Source: JAGQRJ01 sp041402045 (GTDB taxonomy: Bacteria; Planctomycetota; J058). Taken from it: a DNA stretch of 64,000 nucleotides. Under the pieces are notes generated by a model that saw nothing but the letters and a program-made list of their open reading frames with translations, was not told where the DNA came from and did no database searches. This document shows, in pieces, positions 25,301-34,454 of the stretch. Numbering within the stretch: position 1 is the stretch's first letter; every line of letters begins with the position of its first letter. The stretch lies in assembly GCA_041402045.1 (NCBI GenBank), contig JAWKSZ010000004.1, forward strand, positions 62,001 to 126,000. The letters run 5' to 3'. Both the position numbers and the translations under genes were made by a program.

Positions 25301-25825
25301 ATGGACTCGGTCCTCCCCGGCCTCGACGCTGCTCCGAACATCCACCCCCTCTTTGTCCACTTCCCAGTGGCGCTGTGGCCCGTGGCATTCGTGGCCATGG
25401 CGTTCGCCTACCTCAGGAAGGACGACAAGGCCTACCAGTTCGGGTCGGCTGTGCTCTACGCCAGCGTGCTCGCAGGGGCGGCTGCGGCTATGACCGGCTG
25501 GCTGGCCTCAGACTCGATGGGTCACGACCACCCAGGTCACGAGCTCATTCACGACCATCGCAACCTCATGCTGGCAGCGCTGCTGGTTTCCATGGGAGCG
25601 GCGGCTGCAGCCTGGTTCTTTCGCCGGCCGGAGCGGCGGGGCAGGCGTTGGATTCCGGTGGGGCTGCTGCTCGTTTGCTGCCTCTTGACCGTGCTCGGGG
25701 CCGACCGCGGCGCATTGCTCGTCTATGGCCACGGCGTCGGTGTCCGGAGCACCCAGCCCGGCTCACCCGCCCATTCGCATGACGCAGAGCGAACTGCCAG
25801 CAATCACGCCGAGCACTCGCATTGA
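25301..25825 (+). CDS. DUF2231-family membrane protein with His-rich ends
   Basis: 174 aa from ATG 25301 (GGAGG five bases upstream; a frame extending to 25223 crosses the promoter). Opens with IHPLFVHFPVALWPVAF, the family hallmark, and has about four helices with DRGALLVYGHGVGV near the end. His-rich loop MGHDHPGHELIHDHR between helices 2 and 3 and a tail AHSHDAERTASNHAEHSH. The family is a four-helix membrane protein of unknown function, sometimes linked to heme or metal. First gene of the sigma54-driven operon. Confidence 0.8.
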   Translation: MDSVLPGLDAAPNIHPLFVHFPVALWPVAFVAMAFAYLRKDDKAYQFGSAVLYASVLAGAAAAMTGWLASDSMGHDHPGHELIHDHRNLMLAALLVSMGAAAAAWFFRRPERRGRRWIPVGLLLVCCLLTVLGADRGALLVYGHGVGVRSTQPGSPAHSHDAERTASNHAEHSH

Positions 25826-25841
25826 GGTTGAGGAGTCGTTC

Positions 25842-26228
25842 ATGAACCGTGCTTTGCCATTCCTCCTCCTCCTGGCGTTGTCAGGGTGTGCAAGCCCTGA
25901 AGGGGGCGTAGAACCCGCGCCGGCCCACCAGCACGCGGGCCACGGAGACCAACACCACGCTGGGCACGCTGGGCATCACTCAGCCGCGAAGGCATCTGCC
26001 GTTGATCCGATCTGCGGCATGGCGGTCGACCCGGGCACGACCCGCATCGTCGAGGAGGGTGGCCAGCGGTTCTTGTTCTGCTCGGACGCCTGCCGTGACT
26101 CGTTCAATGAGTCTCCTCGGGCCAAGGGTCAGGCGTTCTTCGACGCGGGCTGTTCTTGCGCCGAGGAGATGCCCGGCTGCGACTGCGGGCACTGCTCCGG
26201 CTCCTTCGAACCCTGCCCCTGCGGCTAA
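25842..26228 (+). CDS. YHS-domain lipoprotein with Cys-rich tail
   Basis: 128 aa; ATG 25842 is preceded by AGGAG. Signal MNRALPFLLLLALSGC (lipobox), His-rich linker (HQHAGHGDQHHAGHAGHH), YHS domain (DPICGMAVD...FLFCSDACRDSF), then an unusual tail CSCAEEMPGCDCGHCSG and CPCG holding eight Cys. YHS domains bind copper or related metals. Placed between the DUF2231 gene and the ATPase genes, 13 bases before atpD. Confidence 0.78.
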   Translation: MNRALPFLLLLALSGCASPEGGVEPAPAHQHAGHGDQHHAGHAGHHSAAKASAVDPICGMAVDPGTTRIVEEGGQRFLFCSDACRDSFNESPRAKGQAFFDAGCSCAEEMPGCDCGHCSGSFEPCPCG

Positions 26229-26240
26229 AGGAGCGGCTCC

Positions 26241-27638
26241 GTGGACGGGAGGGTGACGACACTTGACGGAGCGGTGGTGGAGGTGCAGTTCCCCGTCCAG
26301 CAGGCCGGGGACCTGCCGACCATCGGCCACGTCCTCGAGGTGAATCGCCCCGGACGCCGCCCGCTCCTGCTGGAGGTCATGCTCCACAACGAGCCCGACC
26401 ACGTGCGCGCGCTGGCCTTCGGGGACACGCGCGGCTTCGCCGTCGGGGATCGGGTCGCCGCGACGGGCGGCCCGCTCCGCGTGCCCGTCGGGCAGGAGGT
26501 CCGCGGGCGAGTCTTCGACCTCCTGGGTCGCCCCCTCGACGGCGGCGACGCGATCGGTGGCGATCGGTGGTCGATCCTCCGCCCCTCTCCTGACCTCACG
26601 GCCCGGCGCCCTGCGCGGGCCGTGTTCGAGACGGGGCTCAAGGTGATCGACCTGCTCACCCCCCTGCCCCGCGGCGGGAACACGGGTTTGTTCGGCGGGG
26701 CCGGTGTGGGCAAGACCGTCCTCATGATGGAGCTGATGCAGAACACGGTGCACTACCACCGTGGCGTCAGCGTGTTCGCGGGGGTCGGCGAGCGCTCGCG
26801 CGAGGCGCGCGAGCTGTGGCTCGAAATGGAGGGCTCGGGCGTCCTCCCCAACGTGGTGCTCCTCTACGGGCAAATGGGCGAGACGCCTGGGATCCGCTAC
26901 CGGACCGGTCTGGCCGCGCTGACGGTGTCCGAGTGGTTCCGCGACGAGGCCGGCCAGGATGTCCTGCTGTTCATCGACAACGTGTTCCGCTTCGTGCAGG
27001 CGGGCAACGAGGTCAGCGGCATGTTCGGCCGTCCCCCCTCGCGGGTCGGCTACCAGCCGACGCTCGCCGTCGAGATCGCCCGGCTCGAGGAGCGGATCGC
27101 CAGCACGGAGCGCGGGGCGATCACCAGTGTGCAGGCGGTCTACGTGCCGGCTGACGACATCACTGACCCAGCCGTGGCCGAGGTGTTCAACCACCTCGAC
27201 GGCTTCTTGGTCCTGTCGCGCGAGGCGGCGAGCGAGGGGCTCTACCCTGCGGTCGACCCGCTGCGCAGCACGTCGACGCTCCTGCGGCCCGAGATCGTCG
27301 GCCCGCGCCACGCCCGGATCGCCGCCGAGGCTCGCCGTGTCCTCGCCAAGTACGAGGAGCTGCGGGACATCATCGCGTTGATGGGCACCGACGAGCTGGC
27401 GCCCGAGGACCGCCAGGCCGTGTTCCGCGCCCGCCGCCTGCGCCGCTTCCTCACCCAGCCCTTCTCCGTCACCGAGTCATTCACCGGACGCCCCGGTGCT
27501 TTTGTCCGGCTGGAGGAGACGCTCGACGGGTGTGAGGCGATCCTGCGGGGGGACTGCGACGACCTGCCCGAGCAGGCGCTCTACATGGGCGGCACGCTCG
27601 AGGAGCTGCGGCGCAAGTACCAGGAGGCGCACGCGTGA
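26241..27638 (+). CDS. atpD: N-type ATPase F1 subunit beta
   Basis: 465 aa, GTG start after AAGGAG. Walker A GGAGVGKTVLMMEL, GERSREARELW, Walker B DVLLFIDNVFRF, and YVPADDITDPA with the catalytic Glu region of beta subunits. First gene of the DCQRBEFAG order that defines the laterally transferred N-ATPase. Catalytic subunit on the cytoplasmic face. Confidence 0.95.
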   Translation: MDGRVTTLDGAVVEVQFPVQQAGDLPTIGHVLEVNRPGRRPLLLEVMLHNEPDHVRALAFGDTRGFAVGDRVAATGGPLRVPVGQEVRGRVFDLLGRPLDGGDAIGGDRWSILRPSPDLTARRPARAVFETGLKVIDLLTPLPRGGNTGLFGGAGVGKTVLMMELMQNTVHYHRGVSVFAGVGERSREARELWLEMEGSGVLPNVVLLYGQMGETPGIRYRTGLAALTVSEWFRDEAGQDVLLFIDNVFRFVQAGNEVSGMFGRPPSRVGYQPTLAVEIARLEERIASTERGAITSVQAVYVPADDITDPAVAEVFNHLDGFLVLSREAASEGLYPAVDPLRSTSTLLRPEIVGPRHARIAAEARRVLAKYEELRDIIALMGTDELAPEDRQAVFRARRLRRFLTQPFSVTESFTGRPGAFVRLEETLDGCEAILRGDCDDLPEQALYMGGTLEELRRKYQEAHA

Positions 27639-28048
27639 GCGCGACGCTGCGGCTCCTCGTCACCACGCCGCTCGGCGAGCACGTCGTCGAAGACGTGGTC
27701 TACCTGCGCCTGGACGGCCCCGACGGCTATCGCGGCGTCCAGCCGGGCCACGAGCCGGCGCTGACGGTGGTCCGGCCAGGCGCCCTGACGGTCGAGACCG
27801 TCGGGGACGCTCCGGGGGAGTCGTTCCTCGCGACCGAGGGCGGGTTCGCCTGGATCCAGGCAGGCGAGGTGCGGATCGTCACCCGCTGGGCCGCCCGGGC
27901 CGCAGACCTCGATCAGCTCCTCGACCAGCTCCGCGAGCGCTTCCACCGCCGCGCGCACGTCGAGCGCGACGTTCGCAGCCAGCTCCAGCGCTACGACGCG
28001 GCCACCCGGCGCGCGCTGGTCGGGCTCCAGCGGGAGGTGACCCGGTGA
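27635..28048 (+). CDS. atpC: N-type ATPase F1 subunit epsilon
   Basis: 137 aa. N-terminal beta-sandwich (LRLLVTTPLGEHVVEDVVYLRL, QPGHEPALTVVRPG) and C-terminal helices, overlapping atpD by four bases. Central stalk subunit linking rotor to catalytic head. Confidence 0.9.
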   Translation: MSATLRLLVTTPLGEHVVEDVVYLRLDGPDGYRGVQPGHEPALTVVRPGALTVETVGDAPGESFLATEGGFAWIQAGEVRIVTRWAARAADLDQLLDQLRERFHRRAHVERDVRSQLQRYDAATRRALVGLQREVTR

Positions 28049-28434
28049 CCGAGTCCCCGCCTCGCCCGGAGGACGCGCAGCAGCCGGCGACGCCGCCCCC
28101 GGGGGAGCCTGAGGCCCCCGAGGACGAGGGGCTCCCCCGCTCGCGCCATCCCACCGACCGCGTGCTGATCGATCGGATCGAGCGGCAGAAGACCGAGCGC
28201 CTGAGGGCCTCACGAGAGCCCGCGGGCAGCCTGTGGCGGACCGTCGCCCAGGTGGGGACGCTTGGCTGGCTGATCGCCCTCCCGCCGGTCCTGGGCGCGT
28301 TCCTGGGTCACCTGATCGACATGCGCCTCGACACGGGGATCACCTGGGCCATCGGCCTCCTCTTCCTGGGCCTCGGCATGGGCGGCTACTTCTTCTGGCG
28401 GACGATCCAGGAGGCTGAGGAGAACGGGACATGA
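28045..28434 (+). CDS. atpQ: N-ATPase accessory membrane protein AtpQ (AtpI-like)
   Basis: 129 aa from the GTG at 28045 overlapping the atpC stop. Pro/Glu-rich N-terminus, a basic segment (DRIERQKTERLRASR) and two helices (LGWLIALPPVLGAFLGHLID and WAIGLLFLGLGMGGYFFW) as in AtpI/Gene1 proteins, which assist rotor-ring assembly. Name follows the conserved N-ATPase gene order. Confidence 0.8.
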   Translation: MTESPPRPEDAQQPATPPPGEPEAPEDEGLPRSRHPTDRVLIDRIERQKTERLRASREPAGSLWRTVAQVGTLGWLIALPPVLGAFLGHLIDMRLDTGITWAIGLLFLGLGMGGYFFWRTIQEAEENGT

Positions 28435-28721
28435 ACGCGCTGCTGATCGTCTCGCTGTGGTTCCTGGCCGGCGCGCTCTCGGCGGCCGTCCACGCCCGGC
28501 TCCTCCTCAAGGGGGTCGAAGGCGCGGTCGAGCGGCAGAGCGCGGCGTCCCTGCTCCTCGGCGCACCCCTCCGGGTCGCCCTGCCCGCGGGCCTGCTCTT
28601 CGCCTCGAGCTTCGGAGGCCTCCTCCCGCTCTGCGGCGGGCTGGTGGGCTTCGTCCTGGGCGGGCTCGCCGCGCGCTGGCGGCTGTCCCAGGGCCACCCG
28701 ACCGCGGAGGTCACGTCGTGA
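28431..28721 (+). CDS. atpR: N-ATPase accessory membrane protein AtpR
   Basis: 96 aa, three predicted helices (ALLIVSLWFLAGALSAAVHARL; VALPAGLLFASSFGGLLPL; GGLVGFVLGGLAARWRL). Occupies the R position between atpQ and atpB that is specific to N-ATPase operons. Four-base overlaps on both sides. Confidence 0.8.
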   Translation: MNALLIVSLWFLAGALSAAVHARLLLKGVEGAVERQSAASLLLGAPLRVALPAGLLFASSFGGLLPLCGGLVGFVLGGLAARWRLSQGHPTAEVTS

Positions 28722-29398
28722 ACCCGCAGTTCACGATCCCCATCCTCGGCTGGGACGTCCCCGACGTCGTGTTCATCACGCTCGGGCTCACGGTGCTCCT
28801 GGTCGGCCTGTGTGCCTTCGCATCCAGGCGGCTGCAGACCTCGGGGCTCACGCTCTGGCAGACGGCGATCGAGCTGTTCGCGGGTTGGATCGAGCAGACG
28901 GTCTCGGAGGTCGTGGAGGAAGACCCCACGCCCTACGTGTCGCTGATCGGGACCCTGATGCTGTTCATCGCCGTCAGCAACTGCCTCTCGGTGGTGCCCT
29001 TCCTGCGGCCACCCACGGCCGAGCTCTCGACCGCGGTCGCCCTGGCCCTGGTGGTGTTCGTCGCCGTCCCCTACTTCGGGATCCGCCGACACGGCCTGTG
29101 GGAGTACCTGCGCCGCTACGCCAAGCCGAGCCCGATCCTGCTGCCCCTGAACATCATCGGCGAGCTGACGCGCACCCTCGCGCTCTGCGTCCGCCTGTTC
29201 GGGAACGTCATGAGCGGACAAATGATCGGGGCGATCGTGCTGCTGGTCGCGGGCGTGCTGGTGCCCGTCCCGCTGCTCGTGCTGGGCCTGCTCACTGGCC
29301 TGATCCAGGCCTACATCTTCGGGATCCTCGCCGCCGTCTACATCGCGGCCGCCGTTCAAGTCGAGCGGCGCGATCGCACCCCCCAGGAGGCCGCATGA
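28718..29398 (+). CDS. atpB: N-type ATPase F0 subunit a
   Basis: 226 aa from the GTG at 28718 overlapping the atpR stop. The essential Arg is in ALCVRLFGNVMSGQM; a Gln/aromatic-rich last helix (LLTGLIQAYIFGILAAVYI) follows. Provides the half-channels for ions entering and leaving the c-ring. Confidence 0.92.
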   Translation: MNPQFTIPILGWDVPDVVFITLGLTVLLVGLCAFASRRLQTSGLTLWQTAIELFAGWIEQTVSEVVEEDPTPYVSLIGTLMLFIAVSNCLSVVPFLRPPTAELSTAVALALVVFVAVPYFGIRRHGLWEYLRRYAKPSPILLPLNIIGELTRTLALCVRLFGNVMSGQMIGAIVLLVAGVLVPVPLLVLGLLTGLIQAYIFGILAAVYIAAAVQVERRDRTPQEAA

Positions 29399-29649
29399 GC
29401 GACCAAGCCCTGATCACGTTCATCTCCATCGCCACGGCCGGGTTCACGGTCGCGCTCGGGTCGATCGGCTCTGCCCTCGGTGAAGGGCGCGGCCTGGCAG
29501 CCGCGCTGGACGCCATCGCGCGGCAACCAGAGTCGGCCTCGACCCTGACCCGCACGCTGTTCGTCGGCATGGCCATGGTCGAGTCGACCGCGATCTACTG
29601 CCTGGTGATCGCGCTGATCCTCCTGTTCGCCAACCCCCTTCTCCCCTAG
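29395..29649 (+). CDS. atpE: N-type ATPase F0 subunit c with two carboxylates
   Basis: 84 aa, two helices. Helix 1 ends in GSIGSALGEGRGLAAALDAI and ARQPE at the loop; helix 2 has GMAMVESTAIYCLVI. The ES(T)-x-x-Y group equals the Na+-site residues of Ilyobacter c subunit, but the position of its Gln32 is Glu here (LGEG). Double-carboxylate c-rings are a feature of N-ATPases; published structural work on one such ring favours H+ despite the Na+-like motif, so coupling-ion identity is left open. Confidence 0.93.
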   Translation: MSDQALITFISIATAGFTVALGSIGSALGEGRGLAAALDAIARQPESASTLTRTLFVGMAMVESTAIYCLVIALILLFANPLLP

Positions 29650-29658
29650 GTCGACGAC

Positions 29659-30387
29659 GTGTCCATCGACTGGCGCCTGGTCCTGTTCGAGCTCCTCAAC
29701 TTCGTGGTGTTGATGGTCCTGCTCGGCCGCTTCCTGTTCCGACCCGTCCGCGAGGCCCTCGCCGCGCGCCGGTCCGAGATCGAGCAGCGCAACGCCGAGC
29801 TCGCCGCGCAGCAGGCCGAGGCGGCCGCGCTGCGCGACGAGTACCGGGCCAAGATCGCGGGCGCCGAGCAGGAGGGGGAGCGGCTGCGAGCGGAGGTCCG
29901 CCGCGAGGCCGAGGAGAAGGCCGAGCACATCGTCGCCGCCGCTCGCCGCGACATGGACCAGGCGCGGGAACGCCACCAGACGGACCTCGAGCTCGCCCGC
30001 CGCCGCTCGCTGGAGAGTCTGCGCGATCAGGTGGTGGCCCTCTCCGTCCAGGGTGCCGCCAAGGTCGTCGCGGGCATGTCGGAGACGAGCATCGCCACGG
30101 CCTACGCCCGAGAGGGCGCGCGGCGCCTCCTGGAGGCGGGGGCGCTGCCGCAGGACGCCACCGTCCGCCTTTGGACCAGCCCGGACGCCGACCCTGACGA
30201 CGTACGGCAGGTCGTCGGCAAGGTGCTCCACGACCGCTGCGCGCTCCAGACCGACGCCGACCCGGAGTTGGTCGGCGGCGTCCGCTTCGCCTTCCGCGAC
30301 CTGGAGGTCGACGCCAGCACCGGGGCCGCCTTGAAGCGCTGGCTCACCGAGCTGGACGAGGCCAACCCGGCCGAGGAGCCCGCGTGA
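29659..30387 (+). CDS. atpF: N-type ATPase F0 subunit b with delta-like extension
   Basis: 242 aa, GTG start. One N-terminal helix (LVLFELLNFVVLMVLLGRFL), then a long Ala/Glu/Arg-rich coiled coil, then about 110 further residues ending DLEVDASTGAALKRWL. Ordinary b subunits are near 155 aa; N-ATPase operons have no atpH, and the extension is thought to replace delta at the top of the head. Confidence 0.88.
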   Translation: MSIDWRLVLFELLNFVVLMVLLGRFLFRPVREALAARRSEIEQRNAELAAQQAEAAALRDEYRAKIAGAEQEGERLRAEVRREAEEKAEHIVAAARRDMDQARERHQTDLELARRRSLESLRDQVVALSVQGAAKVVAGMSETSIATAYAREGARRLLEAGALPQDATVRLWTSPDADPDDVRQVVGKVLHDRCALQTDADPELVGGVRFAFRDLEVDASTGAALKRWLTELDEANPAEEPA

Positions 30388-31919
30388 CCGAGCGCGAGCA
30401 GGAGCACCAGCAGTCAGGCGCGGAGGCGCTGGAGCGCCTTCGCCGCGGGCTGGACCGCGCCCGCCCCCGCGTCGACCTGGTGCGCCTGGGGCGGGTGATC
30501 CGGGCAGGTGACGGGGTCGCCCTGGCGACCGGGCTGGACGAGCCCCTCGCTGGAGAGCTGCTGGACGTGAACGGCGTAGCGGCCCGGGTGGACGCGATCA
30601 CCCGTGACGTCATGCGCCTCGTGCTCATGGGTGACCCCGAGCAGGTCGAGGCCGGCGACCCGGTACGCCGGCTGGGGCGCGTGCTCGACGTCCCTGCCGG
30701 ACCCGAGCTGATCGGCAGGGTCGTCGACCCGCTGGGCCAACCTCGCGACGGCCAGGGGCCGCTGCGGGCCCGGCGCCGGGTGCTGGTGGACGGGCCGCCG
30801 ATCGCGCTCGAGGAGCGGGAGCCGGTCTCGCGGCCGCTGCGGACCGGCGTGTTCGTCCTCGACACCATGATCCCCGTGGGCCGGGGCCAGCGACAGCTCA
30901 TCGTCGGAGACCGCTCGACCGGGAAGACGGAGCTCTGCCTGGACGTCCTCGCCGCGCAGGACCCCGACATGGTCGCGATTTACGTCGCCGTCGGCCGCCG
31001 CGGCGCTGAGGTCGCCGCCAACGTCGAGTGGTTGCGCGCGGCTGGCGTGCTGGAACGCGGATTCGTCGTCACCTCGGACGCCGACGACCCGCTCGGGCTG
31101 ATCCACCTGGCCCCCTACAGCGCCACCGCCATGGCCGAGGACCTGATGCGCGCTGGGCGCGACGTGCTGATCGTCTACGACGACCTGACGACCCACGCCC
31201 ACGTGCACCGCTCGCTGGCCCTCCTCCTCGGCCGTCCCGTGGGTCGCGAGGCCTTCCCGGCGGACGTGTTCTTCGCCCACGCCCGCCTGCTGGAGCGGGC
31301 GACCCAGCTCGGACGCGCCAGCGGCGGGGGCTCTTTGACCGCGCTCCCGATCGTCGAGACCCAGGCCGGGGACCTCTCCGCCTTCGTCCCCACGAACATC
31401 GTCTCGATCACCGACGGGCAGATCCGGCTCGACACGGCGCTGGCCGCTGCCGACCAGATCCCGGCCGTGGACGTGTCCCTCTCGGTCTCGCGCGTCGGCG
31501 GCAAGGCCCAGCCCCAGGCGCTCAAGCGCGTGGCGGGGCCGCTGAAGAACCAATACGCCCAGTTCCTCGAGTTCGAGGTCTTCGCCCGCTTCGGCTCTCG
31601 CCTGGAGAGCGAGGCGCAGCAGCTGATCGAGTGGGGGCGCCGCGTGCGCCGCGCGCTGCGCCAGGAGCGAGGCGAAGCCTTGGGGTGGGCCGAGTCCGTG
31701 GCGCAGGTGCTGGCGCTCAACACCGACGCTGTCGCGCAGATCCCCGTCGACGAGCTGGACGACGCGCTGGATCGGGCGCTGGCGGCCATGCGCGAGCGCG
31801 ATCCAGCCGCCTGGAGCGAGCTGGAGCAAGGGCACCTCCCGCCCCAGGCTCAGCTCGACGCCATGAAGGAGGCCGCGCAGACAGCGCTGGCGCCGCAGCC
31901 AGCGGGGAGCACCACGTGA
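30384..31919 (+). CDS. atpA: N-type ATPase F1 subunit alpha
   Basis: 511 aa. Non-catalytic nucleotide site GDRSTGKTELCLDV, the DDLTTHAHVHRSL segment, GGGSLTALPIVETQAGD and SRVGGKAQ identify alpha. Overlaps atpF and atpG by four bases each. Confidence 0.95.
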   Translation: MTEREQEHQQSGAEALERLRRGLDRARPRVDLVRLGRVIRAGDGVALATGLDEPLAGELLDVNGVAARVDAITRDVMRLVLMGDPEQVEAGDPVRRLGRVLDVPAGPELIGRVVDPLGQPRDGQGPLRARRRVLVDGPPIALEEREPVSRPLRTGVFVLDTMIPVGRGQRQLIVGDRSTGKTELCLDVLAAQDPDMVAIYVAVGRRGAEVAANVEWLRAAGVLERGFVVTSDADDPLGLIHLAPYSATAMAEDLMRAGRDVLIVYDDLTTHAHVHRSLALLLGRPVGREAFPADVFFAHARLLERATQLGRASGGGSLTALPIVETQAGDLSAFVPTNIVSITDGQIRLDTALAAADQIPAVDVSLSVSRVGGKAQPQALKRVAGPLKNQYAQFLEFEVFARFGSRLESEAQQLIEWGRRVRRALRQERGEALGWAESVAQVLALNTDAVAQIPVDELDDALDRALAAMRERDPAAWSELEQGHLPPQAQLDAMKEAAQTALAPQPAGSTT

Positions 31920-32758
31920 AGGCCGTCCGGGCGCTGGAGGAGCGACTCAAGGCGTGGCGGAGCTTCCGCGACGTCGCCCACGCCACCCGGTCGCTGGCGG
32001 CGGCGCAGGTCCTGCGCTGGAACGCCCAGGTCGCCCACACGCGCCGTCAGCTCGCCTGGAGCCAGGCGATCCACGAGCGCGTCCAGCGCTGGGAAGACCG
32101 CCACCGGCGTCGTCCCCCTGCCACCTGCGCGGTCCTCGCGCTGGGGACGGACCTCGGGCTCTGCGGACGCCTCAACCGCCTGGTTGCCGACGCCGCGCTC
32201 CGGGTGGTCGAGGAGCAGCAGGTCGTCCTGTTCGCGGCGTGCGGGGCGCGGCTGCTGGACCTGCTCCCGGACGACGTCCCCCGCCTGGAGGAACCAGCGC
32301 CGTCCAGCATGGCCGCCGCCGTCGAGCTCGCCGAGCGCGTCGAGGCTGAGGTCGGTGAGGCGGGGCTCAGAACGCGCCTGTGCATCGTCTCCGCCACCGG
32401 GGTCTCCCGCGGCGGGAGCCCCCAGGTCGAGACCTCCTGGGACGTGGTGAGCGACCTCGCGGGGCTGCGAGAGGCGCGGGCGGCCCTCGCTCGACCCCTG
32501 GCCCAGTTCGCTCCGGCCGACGTCGCGCACACCCGCGCGCGGGCGCTCCTCGCGCACGCGCGCATCCTGCACGCCGCCTGCGAAGGCGCGCGGGCAGAAG
32601 CCAGCGTTCGCCTGGCGCGCATGACCCGCGCCCACGAGTCCGCGGAGCGGCGGATCGCCGAGCAGGAGCGCGTGCTCCGCAAGGCGCGCCAGGAGGGGAT
32701 CACGCAGGAAATGCTCGAGGTGCTCTCGCAGCGCCACATCGCGGCCATGGCGCCGTGA
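31916..32758 (+). CDS. atpG: N-type ATPase F1 subunit gamma
   Basis: 280 aa from the GTG at 31916 overlapping the atpA stop. Terminal helices that form the shaft are visible (RALEERLKAWRSFRDVAHAT at the start, THARILHAACEGARAEASVR-like end) with the central GTDLGLCGRLNRLV segment. More divergent from other F-ATPase gammas than alpha or beta, as usual in this type. Confidence 0.88.
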   Translation: MKAVRALEERLKAWRSFRDVAHATRSLAAAQVLRWNAQVAHTRRQLAWSQAIHERVQRWEDRHRRRPPATCAVLALGTDLGLCGRLNRLVADAALRVVEEQQVVLFAACGARLLDLLPDDVPRLEEPAPSSMAAAVELAERVEAEVGEAGLRTRLCIVSATGVSRGGSPQVETSWDVVSDLAGLREARAALARPLAQFAPADVAHTRARALLAHARILHAACEGARAEASVRLARMTRAHESAERRIAEQERVLRKARQEGITQEMLEVLSQRHIAAMAP

Positions 32759-32768
32759 GGAGAAGTCC

Positions 32769-33056
32769 ATGAGCTGGAGGACGTTCACGCTGGCGGCCGC
32801 GCTCGCGATCGGCCTGGGTCTGCCAGGCTGCGCGACGCCGGGGCAGGTGGTGAAGGAGGAGGCGAGCCCGGTGTGTCCGAGCTGCAGCGAGCAGACCCGC
32901 ACCACGGTGTTCGAGGGCCTGACCGTCGACCGCCACGTGTGCCCGAAGTGCGAAACCGAGGTCGTCGACAACGAGATCACCCCGCCCGACACGGTGCACT
33001 ACTGCTCGAAGTGTCGGCTGATCGTGCAGGAGTGCCCGCAGTGCGCCGCTCAGTGA
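32769..33056 (+). CDS. Small zinc-ribbon lipoprotein
   Basis: 95 aa. Lipoprotein leader (LAIGLGLPGC) and four C-x2-C knuckles: CPSC, CPKC, CSKC and CPQC, able to form two zinc ribbons. GAGGAG precedes the ATG. Lies between the ATPase and the beta-CASP nuclease genes in the same operon. Function unknown; metal or redox role is inferred from the Cys. Confidence 0.7.
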   Translation: MSWRTFTLAAALAIGLGLPGCATPGQVVKEEASPVCPSCSEQTRTTVFEGLTVDRHVCPKCETEVVDNEITPPDTVHYCSKCRLIVQECPQCAAQ

Positions 33057-33065
33057 GGAGGAGCC

Positions 33066-34454
33066 ATGACTGCTAACCCCACGCTCACCTTCCTCGGCGG
33101 CACGGGGACGGTCACCGGGTCGAAGTACCTGCTGGAGTGGGCCGGCAAGCGGGTCCTGGTCGACTGCGGCCTGTTCCAGGGCTGGAAGGAGCTGCGCCTC
33201 CGCAACTGGGTGCCCCTGCCCGTCGACCCCAAGACGATCGACGCCGTCGTCCTCACCCACGCCCACCTCGACCACAGCGGCTACCTGCCCTTGCTGGTCA
33301 AGAACGGATTCAAGGGCCCGATCCACGCCTCTCACGCCACCCAGGACCTGTGCGGCCTGCTCCTGCGGGACTCCGGCCACATTCAGGAGGCCGACGCCCG
33401 CTACGCGAACAAGAAGGGCTTCTCGAAGCACAAGCCCGCCTTGCCCCTCTACACCCAGGAGGACGCGGAGGTGGCGCTGGAGCAGTTCGAGCCCGTCCCC
33501 TTCGACGAGGCCGTCCAGCTCGAGCAGGGTCTCAGCTTCAGCCTCGCGCCGGCCGGTCACATCCTCGGGTCGGCCCTGGTCCGCTTCACGGGCCCGGAGC
33601 GCTCGATTCTGTTCACGGGTGACCTCGGCCGCCCCCACGACCCGGTCATGTATCCCCCCGCCGCGGGCGGGCGCCCGGACTACCTGGTGGTCGAGTCGAC
33701 TTACGGCGACCGGCTCCATGAGGAGACCGACGTCGAGGAGCGCCTGGCTGAGGTCGTCGCGGAGACGTGCGAGCGTGGAGGCGCCGTGCTCATTCCCACG
33801 TTCGCCGTCGGGCGAGCCCACGCCCTGCTCTACCTGCTGCAGAAGCTCATGGCGGAGGAGCGGATCCCGGACGTGCCTGTGTTCCTGGACAGCCCCATGG
33901 CGGTCTCGGCCATGGAGATCTACTGCAAGCACATGCGAGAGCACCGGCTCGACGGCCCGACCTGCAAGCGGACCTGCAACGTCGCTCGCTACGTGCGGAG
34001 CGTGGACGAGTCGAAGGAGCTCAACCTCCGAAAGGACCCCCGGATCGTCCTCTCGGCGAGCGGCATGCTCACTGGCGGTCGCGTGCTCCACCACCTCAAG
34101 CACATCGCGCCGGATCGCAACTCGACGATCCTGTTCATTGGCTTCCAGGCCGGCGGCACCCGTGGAGCGCAACTCCTGGGCGGCGCGAAGTCCGTGAAGG
34201 TCCACGGCGGGCAGGTGAAGATCCGCGCAGAGGTCGCCTGCATCGACGGGCTCTCGGCGCACGCCGACTACCGCGAGATCTTGGCCTGGCTGGGCGGGTT
34301 CGAGCGCCCGCCCCTGCGGACGTTCATCACCCACGGCGAGCCGACCGGCTCCGAGGGGCTGCGAAAGCGCATCGCAGACGAGTTGGGGTGGCCCTGCACC
34401 GTCCCCGAGCACGGCGACCGGGTGGAGCTCCCCCGGAGAGGAGGCACGTCATGA
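33066..34454 (+). CDS. Beta-CASP metallo-beta-lactamase-fold RNA-processing hydrolase
   Basis: 462 aa. Metal-site motifs THAHLDHSGYLP (HxHxDH), FTGDLGRPHDP and ESTYGDR; the beta-CASP cap with PTFAVGRAHALLYLL; the C-terminal RNA-specificity segment (SASGMLTGGRVLHHL, GLSAHADYREIL, FITHGEP). The family includes CPSF73-like and RNase J-like nucleases. It often travels with AMP phosphorylase and PRPP synthetase genes, as here. Likely a cytoplasmic RNase supplying nucleotides for the next two enzymes (inference). Confidence 0.9.
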   Translation: MTANPTLTFLGGTGTVTGSKYLLEWAGKRVLVDCGLFQGWKELRLRNWVPLPVDPKTIDAVVLTHAHLDHSGYLPLLVKNGFKGPIHASHATQDLCGLLLRDSGHIQEADARYANKKGFSKHKPALPLYTQEDAEVALEQFEPVPFDEAVQLEQGLSFSLAPAGHILGSALVRFTGPERSILFTGDLGRPHDPVMYPPAAGGRPDYLVVESTYGDRLHEETDVEERLAEVVAETCERGGAVLIPTFAVGRAHALLYLLQKLMAEERIPDVPVFLDSPMAVSAMEIYCKHMREHRLDGPTCKRTCNVARYVRSVDESKELNLRKDPRIVLSASGMLTGGRVLHHLKHIAPDRNSTILFIGFQAGGTRGAQLLGGAKSVKVHGGQVKIRAEVACIDGLSAHADYREILAWLGGFERPPLRTFITHGEPTGSEGLRKRIADELGWPCTVPEHGDRVELPRRGGTS